Source: Planctomycetaceae bacterium UBA6894
GTDB lineage: Bacteria; Planctomycetota; Planctomycetia; Gemmatales; Gemmataceae
Direction: 5' to 3'
Length of the DNA: 21,410 nt
Assembly (NCBI GenBank): GCA_002451275.1
Contig: DKBS01000107.1
Span: 1 to 21,410 of the forward strand
Shown one piece after another: positions 1 to 7,497 of this stretch. The translations under genes and the position numbers were made by a program. How positions within the stretch are numbered: position 1 is the first letter of the stretch; each line of letters begins with the position of its first letter. The notes beneath the pieces were generated by a model. It was given only the letters and a program-made list of their open reading frames with translations, did no database searches and was not told where the DNA came from.

Positions 1-951
1 CGTGGTTTCACGCTGATCGAGTTGCTCGTAGTGATTGCCATCATTGCGGTATTGGTCGGCTTGCTGGTTCCCGCCGTGCAGAAGGTGCGCGAAGCGGCCA
101 ACCGCATGTCCAGCTCGAACAACCTGAAGCAGATTGGCATCGCCCTGCACAACTGCCACGACACCAACAACAAGTTGCCCACCGTGCACGGCTGCTTCCC
201 CAGCACCGGCAACGGGGACGACTGGAACAACAGGCGCATTCCCGCCGCCTTTGGCACCCAGCAGTACTTCCTGCTGCCTTACATTGAGCAGGACAACCTG
301 TACAAGTCCGCCAAGGTCAACGACAACGGGAACCAGCCCTCTCACTCGTGGCACTTGAACACACCGGTTAAGACATTCATGGCTCCCAACGACTCCAGCC
401 TGCCGGCGGACGGGTTGACCTGGGGCGGCCGTGGCGCCACCAGCTATTCCGCCAACTGGCATGCCTTCGGCGGCGGTTGGGGTGAGGACTGGCAGATCGG
501 CGGCAAGGCGCGCATTCCCGCCTCGTTCCCCGATGGCACCTCCAACACCATTGCCTACGTCGAGCGCCCCGCCATCTGCGGCGACTCTTCCAAGCCCACG
601 GGCACCGGCTATGTGGAGCGCATCTGGGGTGAGGACGGCCAGAACGCCGGCCCCATCGCCCAAAAGTACACCGCCAATGTGTGGTTCACCCCTAGCTATC
701 ATGCCTCCATCCCTGGTGGCTATGATCCCACACCTCCCGCCAACTACCCGACCGCCTTCTTCACCTCCCCGCAGATCCAGCCCGGACCCAAGGTATGCGA
801 CCCCACCCGGTTGCAGACCCTCTCCGGCGGCGTGATGCAGGCCGTGATGATGGACGGCTCGGTGAAGGCCATCAACGGCTCCATCTCCGTCGTCACCCTC
901 GGACGCGCCTTCATGCGCAACGACGACCTGCCAATGGGCAACGACTGGTGA
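1..951 (+). CDS. DUF1559 prepilin-like protein, 5' end outside window
   Basis: The frame is open from the first base, so the true start lies upstream; 316 residues are visible. It opens with the type IV prepilin N-methylation motif GFTLIELLVVIAIIAVL, which is both the processing site and the hydrophobic helix. The planctomycete hallmark VREAANRMSSSNNLKQIG follows, then the DUF1559 body (LLPYIEQDNLY, GTSNTIAYVE) and the C-terminal MMDGSVKAI motif. These proteins are probably exported by a type II or type IV pilus-like machinery, and planctomycetes carry them in large paralogous families; their function is not established. The coding frame is intact to a TGA at 949-951. A strong terminator follows 24 bases later, so it ends its own transcript. 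The family assignment is very secure, the role is not. Confidence 0.95.
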   Translation, partial: RGFTLIELLVVIAIIAVLVGLLVPAVQKVREAANRMSSSNNLKQIGIALHNCHDTNNKLPTVHGCFPSTGNGDDWNNRRIPAAFGTQQYFLLPYIEQDNLYKSAKVNDNGNQPSHSWHLNTPVKTFMAPNDSSLPADGLTWGGRGATSYSANWHAFGGGWGEDWQIGGKARIPASFPDGTSNTIAYVERPAICGDSSKPTGTGYVERIWGEDGQNAGPIAQKYTANVWFTPSYHASIPGGYDPTPPANYPTAFFTSPQIQPGPKVCDPTRLQTLSGGVMQAVMMDGSVKAINGSISVVTLGRAFMRNDDLPMGNDW

Positions 952-975
952 TAGCCAGCTATTAGCCAAAGCTAG

Positions 976-1010
976 AATCCCCGGGATGCTCGTCCCGGGG
1001 ATTTTTTTTT
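976..1010 (+). terminator. Rho-independent terminator of the DUF1559 gene
   Basis: A perfect 11-bp stem (976-986 with 993-1003) encloses a six-base loop. The tail from 1002 to 1010 is nine T residues, the first two belonging to the right arm. It lies 24 bases after the DUF1559 stop. Confidence 0.93.
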
Positions 1011-1113
1011 ACCCATGGCTGGAATGGCTTCAGGACCTACAATTTTAGAGTCCTTGTATTCAAGTTCACCTTCTTTTATCTTTTTCTCTCTCCCTGAAAG
1101 AGGAGTGTCTGTC

Positions 1114-1572
1114 ATGAAAAATTCACTGCGGCTCGCCAGTGTGTTCGGAATTCTGGGTCTTGTGGTGGTGTTGGGATGCGCCGGCGGCAACCCGAACGCG
1201 CCCGCCAACTTTTCCGGCAAGGTCAACTACAAGGGTCAGCCGGTAGGCGGCGGCACCGTGAAGCTGGAAAAGGATGGGGCGATTGAAGGTTCCAAAGCCT
1301 CGATCAACTTGAATCCCGATGGCACCTTCACCGGGACTGACCTGCCCGAGGGTGAATTTGCCGTGATGATTGAGACCGACAGCGCCAAAAATAACCCCCC
1401 TGCGAACTACCGTGGCAAGAAAATGACTTCGAGCCCGATTCCCCAATCCGCCAATGTGGTGAAAGCCACCTACACGGAGATTCCGAAGAAATACGGCAAG
1501 AAGGAAACCTCCGGTTTGAAGGTGACCCTGAAGCGTGGCAAGAATGAGCAGAACTTCGACTTGACCGACTGA
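1114..1572 (+). CDS. Small exported lipoprotein with carboxypeptidase-regulatory-like fold
   Basis: A 152-residue protein. The ATG at 1114 is chosen because it follows an AGAGGAG ribosome-binding site at about 1099-1105 and starts a proper lipoprotein signal peptide: Lys2, a hydrophobic core, and a VVVLGC lipobox with Cys22. An in-frame ATG at 1015 would only add a non-signal leader. The mature part (NFSGKVNYKGQPVGGGTVKL, then NPDGTFTGTDLPEGEFAVMI) matches the short beta-sandwich, carboxypeptidase-regulatory-like lipoproteins common in planctomycetes, which often lie beside DUF1559 genes as here. The C-terminus is lysine-rich. A hairpin terminator follows. No enzymatic function can be assigned; a structural or binding role in the envelope is an inference. 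Confidence 0.87.
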   Translation: MKNSLRLASVFGILGLVVVLGCAGGNPNAPANFSGKVNYKGQPVGGGTVKLEKDGAIEGSKASINLNPDGTFTGTDLPEGEFAVMIETDSAKNNPPANYRGKKMTSSPIPQSANVVKATYTEIPKKYGKKETSGLKVTLKRGKNEQNFDLTD

Positions 1573-1597
1573 TCGGCACGCGATTCTGGAACGCCTG

Positions 1598-1645
1598 GCG
1601 GCCTGGAATCCCGTCCGAATCGGCGGGTCCAGGCCGCAGCTTTTT
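1598..1645 (+). terminator. Rho-independent terminator after the lipoprotein gene
   Basis: A perfect 9-bp GC-rich stem pairs 1598-1606 with 1629-1637. The 22-base loop can itself pair in part (CCCG with CGGG). Five T residues follow at 1641-1645. Confidence 0.7.
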
Positions 1646-1717
1646 GGCGCCTGCAAAAACCCCCATCAACCTGCCGTCGTAACAAAACTGGCCCATCCCA
1701 ACGCCGGGGATCCGCAG

Positions 1718-3022
1718 ATGAGAGACAGCGGCGAATTCACCCCTCCGAAGGCAGGACCAAACGGGCCACCCATACGGCGGTTTTGGCTGCTTGGCGGGGG
1801 TTTGATGATCCTGGCCGGCCTAGGCCTGGCTTATGGCTGGTTCCTGGTGCAATGGCGGCTTGCCCTTGCAGATCTGCGTAACAGCAAGCCACGCGAAGCC
1901 AAGGCCCGGCTTCTGTGGTGCGAGAAGATTTGGCCCCGCAGTTCGGAAGTTCAGCGCATGCTGGCTAGGGCCTCGCGGATGGCGCGCGAACCGGGTGATG
2001 CTGAAAAACGGTTGCAAGCTGCCCAGAAGCTGGAGGGCGGGGCCACCGAACGGCTGCAACTGGAATATCTGCTTTTGCGGGTGACAACGGGTGACACCGA
2101 CGAGCCGGCCGTGGCGCTGGGCACCTACCTGGCAAACGGCGACTCGGAATCAGCCGCCATCCTTGAAACGCTGGCGGCGGCATACATCCGCGACCTGCGC
2201 TATGGCCCCGCCTACAGCACCCTCAACCGGTGGATTGAACTGGAGCCGGAAAAGGCCACGCCTCTTTTTTGGCGCGGCTGGGTGCTGGAACGGCTGAACC
2301 AGGCCAAAAGTGCCATGGACGATTACAGCAAGGCGCTGGAAAAGGATCCGGATCTGTTCAATGCACGCATCCGTGTGGCGGAAATGCTGCTGGAGGACAA
2401 GAAGCCTGACGAGGCACTGCCCCATCTGGAATACCTGCAAGCGAAAAATTCGGAAAACCCACAAGTGCTGGCCCGATTGGGCCAATGCCGCTACCTGGAG
2501 GGCAAGCCGGAGGAGGCGCGCCCCCTTTTGGAGAAAGCCAAAATCAGCATGCCGGATGATGGGCCGCTATTGCTGCACCTGGCCAAACTGGATGTGGAGA
2601 GCGGGCAGGCGGAACCCGCCATTGAACTGTTGAACCGATTGCTGAAGCGGGACCCTGGGGATACGGAGGCGCGATTTCTTCTGGTGAACGCGCTGCGCCT
2701 GGCCGGCAAACGGACCGAAGCGGAAGCCGAATTGAAGGAATATGAACGCCAGAACCAGATGCTGAAGGAGGCGAACGACCTGCTTCAGACCGAGGCACGC
2801 ACCCCCTCCATCGACGCCGATTCGGTGGCACGCATCGGCAAAATGCTGCTGGAACTGGGTCAGGAGCCCCAGGCCCTGTATTGGCTGGACAAGGCGCTGG
2901 AACGCGATGCCCGGTGCCAGTTGGCACACAAAGCCTTGGCGGATCATTTCACCCGAAAGGGTGACGCGGCCCGGGCTGCCATCCATCAAAAACAAGTGAT
3001 GCCGGACACCCGGAAAAATTGA
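1718..3022 (+). CDS. Membrane-anchored TPR protein
   Basis: A 434-residue protein. A proline-rich N-terminal stretch is followed by one transmembrane helix at about residues 22-47 (LLGGGLMILAGLGLAYGWFL). The rest is a long tetratricopeptide solenoid: alternating helices with the W/L/G/Y...A...P pattern, for example FWRGWVLERLNQAKSAMDDY followed by SKALEKDPDLF, with further copies to the C-terminus (MLLELGQEPQALYWLDKALE). TPRs are protein-binding scaffolds, and the solenoid is probably on the periplasmic side. It starts at ATG 1718, with GGGGA just upstream. The CRTAC1-type gene begins only 17 bases after its stop, so the two are very likely co-transcribed; TPR/CRTAC1 pairs recur in planctomycetes. 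The partner and function are not known from sequence. Confidence 0.88.
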   Translation: MRDSGEFTPPKAGPNGPPIRRFWLLGGGLMILAGLGLAYGWFLVQWRLALADLRNSKPREAKARLLWCEKIWPRSSEVQRMLARASRMAREPGDAEKRLQAAQKLEGGATERLQLEYLLLRVTTGDTDEPAVALGTYLANGDSESAAILETLAAAYIRDLRYGPAYSTLNRWIELEPEKATPLFWRGWVLERLNQAKSAMDDYSKALEKDPDLFNARIRVAEMLLEDKKPDEALPHLEYLQAKNSENPQVLARLGQCRYLEGKPEEARPLLEKAKISMPDDGPLLLHLAKLDVESGQAEPAIELLNRLLKRDPGDTEARFLLVNALRLAGKRTEAEAELKEYERQNQMLKEANDLLQTEARTPSIDADSVARIGKMLLELGQEPQALYWLDKALERDARCQLAHKALADHFTRKGDAARAAIHQKQVMPDTRKN

Positions 3023-3039
3023 CCCCAGCGGAGTGGAAC

Positions 3040-4860
3040 ATGTGCAGAATTAACTTCCGGTCGGCGCTCTGGCTGCTTGTGACCGGATTGGGCGCGTGCG
3101 TCTTCAGCCTTGCCGGTTGCGGCAGTAAAGGCCCCGAGGCCAAGACTCCCCCCGTGAAGGCAACAGACGGCAAAGGCAAGAGCGGGCCGGTGGCGGACAA
3201 CCTTCCCCAGGGGCCGCTGTTCGAAGACGTTTCTGCCGCCTCGGGTGTGACGAGTTCCTACGACAACGGTGAGGAGGTGAAGCCGCCGCACCTGAGCATT
3301 CTGGAATCTTTGGGGGGTGGTCTGGCGGAACTGGACTTTGACGGGGATGGCCTATTGGACCTGTACTTCCCTGGTGGTGGTCATTTTGGAGGCCAAAATA
3401 ACCGTGACATCCTGGGCCGGACCGGCAAACTGTACCGCAACCTGGGCGATTTCAAATTCGAGGATGTGACGGAAAAATGCGGATTGGCAACACTGGCGGG
3501 GGGAACCCCCTGGTTTTACAGTCACGCCGCGGCCGCCGGCGACTACGACAAGGATGGGTGGACCGACCTGCTTGTCACCGGATGGCGGCGCATGGCGCTG
3601 CTGCACAACGAGAGTGATGGAAAAGGCGGGCGCAAGTTCACCGATGTGACCGCGGCCGCCGGCATGGAGCAAGGTGTGACCTGGGCCACCAGCGCCGCCT
3701 GGGCGGACCTGGATGGCGACAGCCTGCCTGATCTGTATGTGTGCCAGTACGTGGACTGGTCTTTCGCCAAGCATCCGGACTGCAACTATGACGGAAAAAC
3801 GCCGGATGTTTGCCCGCCGAAGAATTTCTTCGGCTTGAGGCATCTGGTGTACCACAATCTGGGCGGCGGAAAATTCAAGGAGGTGGGCAAAGAAGCCGGC
3901 CTGCCTGATGGCGGTGACCGGGGCAAGGGGCTGGGCGTGGTGGCCGCGGATGTGAACGGGGACGGCAGGCCGGACATCTATGTGGGCAACGACACGGTGG
4001 ACAATTACCTGTTCATCAACCGATCCACGCCGGGAAAAATCAAGCTGGAGGAGCTGGGGGTGATCGCCGGGGTGGCCCGGGACGGCAACGGTTCTGCCAA
4101 CGGGAGTATGGGCGTGGACATGGGCGACCTGGACGGCAGCGGCTTGCCCTCCATCTGGGTGACCAACTACGAAAACGAACTGCACGCCCTGTACCGCAAC
4201 CTGAGCAGGAACAAGGACGCCTCGTTTTTATTCCAGACGCCCGGTTCGGGCATCGCGGCGATTGGCCAAAAGTATGTGGGCTGGGGCACCGGGTTTGTGG
4301 ATATCGACCACCACGGCTACGAGGACCTGGTGGTGGCCAACGGGCATGCCATCCGATTCCCCACCACCACGGGGCGGCGGCAAAAACCCGTCCTGTTGCG
4401 GAACACGGCGGGCAAGTTCAAGGCCATGACGGACCGAGGGGGGGCCTATTTCACCTCGGACCACCTGTCTCGGGGCCTGTGCATTGGCGACCTGAACAAC
4501 GATGGGGCCATGGATTTGGTGGTGGCCAACATGAACGAACCGGCAGCCGTGCTGAAAAACATCGCCTGCGGCAAAAACGGGTTCCACTGGGCCGGTTTCA
4601 CTTTGGCCAAGCCGGACAAGGGCGATGTGGTGGGGGCACGGCTGGAGGTGGTGGCGGGAGGGCGATCGCAGTTCCGGTTCGCCAAAGGCGGCGGAAGCTA
4701 TGCCAGCACGCCAGACCGCCGTCTGGTGGTTGGATTGGGGGCACGAGACAAGATCGACAGCGTGAAAGTGCGCTGGCCGGACGGCAAGGAAGAGGTTTTC
4801 AGCGGGGTGGCATTGGACAAGTACCAAAAGCTGGTGATGGGGACCGGGAAGGCGGAGTAA
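3040..4860 (+). CDS. CRTAC1-type FG-GAP/VCBS repeat lipoprotein with ASPIC/UnbV domain
   Basis: A 606-residue protein from ATG 3040, which has GGAG seven bases upstream and begins directly with a lipoprotein signal (lipobox SLAGC, Cys27). A TTG at 3019 would overlap the preceding stop and add seven residues before the signal, so it is less likely. The body is a predicted seven-bladed beta-propeller of FG-GAP/VCBS repeats, each with a calcium-binding-type DxDxDG-like loop: DFDGDGLLDLYF, DYDKDGWTDLLV, DLDGDSLPDLYV, DVNGDGRPDIYV, DLDGSGLPSIWV, DIDHHGYEDLVV, DLNNDGAMDLVV. The C-terminus (VGARLEVVAGG, GGGSYASTPDRRLVVGLG, VKVRWPDGKEEVF) is the ASPIC/UnbV domain. It is probably an envelope or extracellular binding protein needing calcium. 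The paired TPR protein lies immediately upstream. The domain assignment is secure and the ligand unknown. Confidence 0.92.
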   Translation: MCRINFRSALWLLVTGLGACVFSLAGCGSKGPEAKTPPVKATDGKGKSGPVADNLPQGPLFEDVSAASGVTSSYDNGEEVKPPHLSILESLGGGLAELDFDGDGLLDLYFPGGGHFGGQNNRDILGRTGKLYRNLGDFKFEDVTEKCGLATLAGGTPWFYSHAAAAGDYDKDGWTDLLVTGWRRMALLHNESDGKGGRKFTDVTAAAGMEQGVTWATSAAWADLDGDSLPDLYVCQYVDWSFAKHPDCNYDGKTPDVCPPKNFFGLRHLVYHNLGGGKFKEVGKEAGLPDGGDRGKGLGVVAADVNGDGRPDIYVGNDTVDNYLFINRSTPGKIKLEELGVIAGVARDGNGSANGSMGVDMGDLDGSGLPSIWVTNYENELHALYRNLSRNKDASFLFQTPGSGIAAIGQKYVGWGTGFVDIDHHGYEDLVVANGHAIRFPTTTGRRQKPVLLRNTAGKFKAMTDRGGAYFTSDHLSRGLCIGDLNNDGAMDLVVANMNEPAAVLKNIACGKNGFHWAGFTLAKPDKGDVVGARLEVVAGGRSQFRFAKGGGSYASTPDRRLVVGLGARDKIDSVKVRWPDGKEEVFSGVALDKYQKLVMGTGKAE

Positions 4861-4871
4861 GCACACCAAAC

Positions 4872-4936
4872 GGGGAGCGACACGCAAAACGGACCGGATC
4901 TCCTTGCCGCTGGTTCCCCTGCTTTTTTGTTTTTTC
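4872..4936 (+). terminator. Possible terminator after the TPR/CRTAC1 operon
   Basis: A 7-bp stem with one G.U pair joins 4872-4878 to 4913-4919 across a long loop. It is followed by a T-rich tract of six T, G, then six T. The tract is convincing, the stem is modest. Confidence 0.4.
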
Positions 4937-5043
4937 ACCGCAATGGTGCCATGGGCGCAAAAGTTCGCCCCCTGTTCTTCAGCCGGGTGCACGGGTTGAG
5001 GCATGGCCTGGGAATGGGTCACGCCGGTGGGTGATCTTTTGCA

Positions 5044-5073
5044 TTGACACTTCGAGAGTTCCAGAAGTATTGT
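5044..5073 (+). promoter_or_regulatory. Sigma70-like promoter with inverted repeat, candidate ArsR operator
   Basis: A consensus -35 TTGACA (5044-5049) and a TATTGT -10 (5068-5073) are 18 bases apart. The spacer carries an inverted repeat, ACTTC (5049-5053) and GAAGT (5064-5068), with arms 10 bases apart and some further symmetry inside. Placement between -35 and -10 just before an ArsR-family gene is what autoregulation would look like. A start near 5080 would make ATG 5081 leaderless, or leave about 15 bases before ATG 5096. Binding by this regulator is an inference. Confidence 0.45.
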
Positions 5074-5080
5074 CTGGCGC

Positions 5081-5545
5081 ATGGTGAAGGCCAGGATGAT
5101 TCCGGAACAGCGATTGCAGCAGGCGGCCGAGTGCCTGAAGGTGCTGGCACACCCAGGGCGCTTGCGCATGGTGGAGTTGATCCTGGACAAGCCGAGGGCG
5201 GTGGGTGAATTGGCCACGGCTTGCGGATTGACCGTTGCTGTCACCTCGGGTCATTTGCGCTTGTTGGAACGGTGCGGCCTTCTGGTGGGCACCCGGGAGG
5301 GCCGGCACCGGTACTACGCGGCAGGAAAGCCGTGTCTCGCCGGTTTTATCCGCTGTATCCGGGAAGAGTCTGATGATCGCGGGAGGGATTGCCATGAAAC
5401 GGTTACTGGCGGGTTTGATTTTTCTGGTGACAGGGACCGTGTGGGCCGCGGAATACACCAAGCTGACCCCGGCGGAAATTCTGGCCGAGGTGAAAGCCGG
5501 CAAGGCGGTGCTGGTGGATGTGCGCGAAGAAGCGGAATGGGATGA
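5081..5545 (+). CDS. ArsR-family transcriptional regulator, 3' end uncertain
   Basis: Residues 6-95 form a typical ArsR/SmtB winged helix: CLKVLAHPGRLRMVELIL (helices 1-2), VGELATACGLTVAVTSGHLR (helix-turn-helix), and TREGRHRYYAAGKPC (wing). The usual metal-site ELCVCDL motif is absent. Instead there are cysteines at 18, 48, 65, 85 and 92, which with the rhodanese neighbours suggests a thiol- or persulfide-sensing repressor (inference). Start candidates are ATG 5081 and ATG 5096. The frame is odd at its end: family members usually stop soon after the CIR helix, but this one continues to 5545, running 152 bases into the rhodanese gene. Its last 50 residues are Gly/Arg-rich and unlike any domain. 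A TGA TGA pair at 5371-5376 lies in another frame, so a one-base shift would restore a normal length near 97 residues. Confidence 0.78.
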   Translation: MVKARMIPEQRLQQAAECLKVLAHPGRLRMVELILDKPRAVGELATACGLTVAVTSGHLRLLERCGLLVGTREGRHRYYAAGKPCLAGFIRCIREESDDRGRDCHETVTGGFDFSGDRDRVGRGIHQADPGGNSGRGESRQGGAGGCARRSGMG

Positions 5546-5798
5546 GGGCCATTTGAAGCTGGCCAAGCCGTTGCCGCTTAGCTCCCTGGAAGGCGTGGAC
5601 GCAAAAGGTCGCGCGGCCGCCACCAAAGACCTGCCGAAGGACAAGACGGTTTTCCTGCACTGCAAATCCGGCGTGCGCTGCATGAAGGCCGCCACCATTC
5701 TGGAAAAGGACGGGCTGAAGGTGCAGGCAATCAAGACGCCCTACCCCACCCTGGAAAAGACCTTCGGCAGGGCGGCGGTGCCGGCCAAACAGCCCTGA
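5394..5798 (+). CDS. Exported single-domain rhodanese
   Basis: A 134-residue protein. ATG 5394 is supported by GGGAGG seven bases upstream and by a Sec signal peptide starting there (MKRLLAGLIFLVTGTVWA, cleavage after about residue 18). The mature protein is one rhodanese domain: VLVDVREEAEWDEGHL (residues 39-54, the CH2-like DVRE...GH motif) and the active-site loop HCKSGVR with catalytic Cys90, followed by a second cysteine at 96. Rhodaneses carry sulfane sulfur as a cysteine persulfide and pass it to thiols. This one would act in the periplasm-like compartment. It starts inside the extended regulator frame and ends 11 bases before the flavoprotein, so one operon is likely. Confidence 0.9.
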   Translation: MKRLLAGLIFLVTGTVWAAEYTKLTPAEILAEVKAGKAVLVDVREEAEWDEGHLKLAKPLPLSSLEGVDAKGRAAATKDLPKDKTVFLHCKSGVRCMKAATILEKDGLKVQAIKTPYPTLEKTFGRAAVPAKQP

Positions 5799-5809
5799 GG
5801 AAAACGACC

Positions 5810-7468
5810 ATGAAACTGGTGATTGTCGGCGGGGTGGCAGGCGGAGCATCCGCCGCCGCCCGGGCTCGTCGTTTGGACGAGCATGCCGAGATAGTGATCC
5901 TGGAACGGGGACCAGACCTGTCTTTCGCCAACTGCGGGTTGCCCTATTACCTGGGTGGTGAGATCCAGCAACGCAGCAAGCTGCTGGTGACCCCGCTGGA
6001 ACGCCTGAGGGTGCGGTACAAGCTGGATGCGCGGCCCCATTCGGCCGTGCTCCGGATCGACCGCGCAGCCAAGCAGGTGGTGGTGCGCGACCGGGCAACC
6101 GGTCGCGAGTACACCGAACGGTATGACAAACTGATCCTGTCGCCGGGTGCCAAACCGCGGGTACCGGAAATTCCCGGTGGCGACCTGCCGGGTGTCTTCA
6201 CGCTGCGCACCCTGGAGGACACCGACCGGATCTTCGCGCGCTTGCAGGATGTGCAGCATGCGGTGCTGATGGGCGGCGGTTTCATCTCGCTGGAGGTTGC
6301 TGAAAACCTGGCGCGCCGGAGCATTGGCGTGACGCTGGTCGAGCGCAACCCCCAGGTGCTGATGCCCTTTGATGCGGAGATGACCACACCCATCGTGCAG
6401 GCACTGCGCGCCAAGGGAATAGAACTGATTCTGGGCAGCCGGGTCACGGCCATTGAGGAGGAGAACGGCGGCACACTGCGCGCGCGTCTGGCGGACGGCA
6501 GCAGCCGCTCCTGCGGGCTGGTACTGGCCGGCATTGGCGTGGAGCCCGAGACCCATCTGGCAGCGGATGCGGGCCTAGAGCTGGGGGTGCGCGGGGCCAT
6601 CCGCGTGAACCGGCATATGCAATCCTCGGACCCGGAAATTTACGCGGCGGGCGATGCAGTGGAGATTCAGGACACCATCACCGGCCAAAATGGCGTGGTG
6701 CCCCTGGGCGGGCCCGCCAACAGGCAGGGGCGCATCGCTGCGGATCACATCTTCGGCCGGTCCCTGACTTATCGGGGCACCCAGGGCACGGCCATCGTGC
6801 GGGTGTTTGACCTGACGGCTGCCTGCACGGGGGCCTCGGAAAAAACGCTGAAGCGGTGCAACATTGCCCACCGGGCCGCCTACCTGCATCCGGCCAACCA
6901 TGCCGGGTATTATCCAAGCGCACAGCAGATGAGCCTGAAGGTGCTGTTTGACCCCACTGACGGCCGGGTGCTGGGAGCCCAGGCGGTGGGGGGCGATGGT
7001 GTGGACAAACGGATCGATGTGCTGGCCATGGCCATTCAGGGGAAGATGACCGTGTATGACCTGGAGGAGGCAGAACTGTGCTACGCGCCCCCCTACGGTT
7101 CCGCGAAGGATCCGGTGAACATGGCGGGCTTCCTCTGTTCGGGGATCTTGAGGGGTGACCAGCCGCAGGTAACCGTGAGCGAGCTGGTGGAGCAGCAAAA
7201 ATCAGGCAGAATCCAGGCGGTGGTGGATGTGCGCGGGGCGGATGAATTCGCCCGGGGCCATCTGCCGGGCGCGGTCAATATTCCGGTGGATGAATTGCGC
7301 GGCCGGCTGGCGGAGGTTCCCCCGGGGCGGATTGCGGTGAACTGTCAGGTGGGAATGCGCGGTTATCTGGCGACGCGGATCCTGATGGCGGCCCAGCGCG
7401 ATGTGGTGAACCTTTCAGGCGGATACCAGGCTTGGCAGTTGTTTGCAGGGGCTGGACTTTTGGGCTGA
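5810..7468 (+). CDS. CoA-disulfide-reductase-like FAD/NAD(P) oxidoreductase with C-terminal rhodanese
   Basis: A 552-residue cytoplasmic flavoenzyme. The N-terminus has the FAD Rossmann motif VIVGGVAGGASAAARARR (residues 4-21), then the single redox cysteine of the CoADR/NADH-oxidase/Npsr group in SFANCGLPYYLGG (Cys42). A second Rossmann fold for NAD(P)H follows (VLMGGGFISLEVAENL), then the FAD-binding IYAAGDAVE motif and the pyridine nucleotide-disulfide dimerisation domain. Residues of about 460-552 are a rhodanese domain with VVDVRGADEFARGHLPGAVN and loop NCQVGMR (Cys512). Fused enzymes of this kind reduce CoA disulfide, CoA persulfide or polysulfide. Start ATG 5810 has GAGG just upstream, overlapping the rhodanese stop. 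It is probably co-transcribed with the exported rhodanese and the regulator. The exact substrate cannot be told from sequence. Confidence 0.93.
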   Translation: MKLVIVGGVAGGASAAARARRLDEHAEIVILERGPDLSFANCGLPYYLGGEIQQRSKLLVTPLERLRVRYKLDARPHSAVLRIDRAAKQVVVRDRATGREYTERYDKLILSPGAKPRVPEIPGGDLPGVFTLRTLEDTDRIFARLQDVQHAVLMGGGFISLEVAENLARRSIGVTLVERNPQVLMPFDAEMTTPIVQALRAKGIELILGSRVTAIEEENGGTLRARLADGSSRSCGLVLAGIGVEPETHLAADAGLELGVRGAIRVNRHMQSSDPEIYAAGDAVEIQDTITGQNGVVPLGGPANRQGRIAADHIFGRSLTYRGTQGTAIVRVFDLTAACTGASEKTLKRCNIAHRAAYLHPANHAGYYPSAQQMSLKVLFDPTDGRVLGAQAVGGDGVDKRIDVLAMAIQGKMTVYDLEEAELCYAPPYGSAKDPVNMAGFLCSGILRGDQPQVTVSELVEQQKSGRIQAVVDVRGADEFARGHLPGAVNIPVDELRGRLAEVPPGRIAVNCQVGMRGYLATRILMAAQRDVVNLSGGYQAWQLFAGAGLLG

Positions 7469-7497
7469 CGGATTTCACCTCCGCCACGGGATGCGAC

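Noticed and set aside
3352..4185. Minus-strand frame of 277 codons opposite the CRTAC1-type gene
   Set aside because: Antisense shadow of the DxDxDG repeats; no ribosome-binding site or domain.
4228..5244. Minus-strand frame of 338 codons spanning the CRTAC1 end, the intergenic region and the ArsR gene
   Set aside because: It crosses a promoter and two well-supported plus-strand genes, and its composition is not protein-like.
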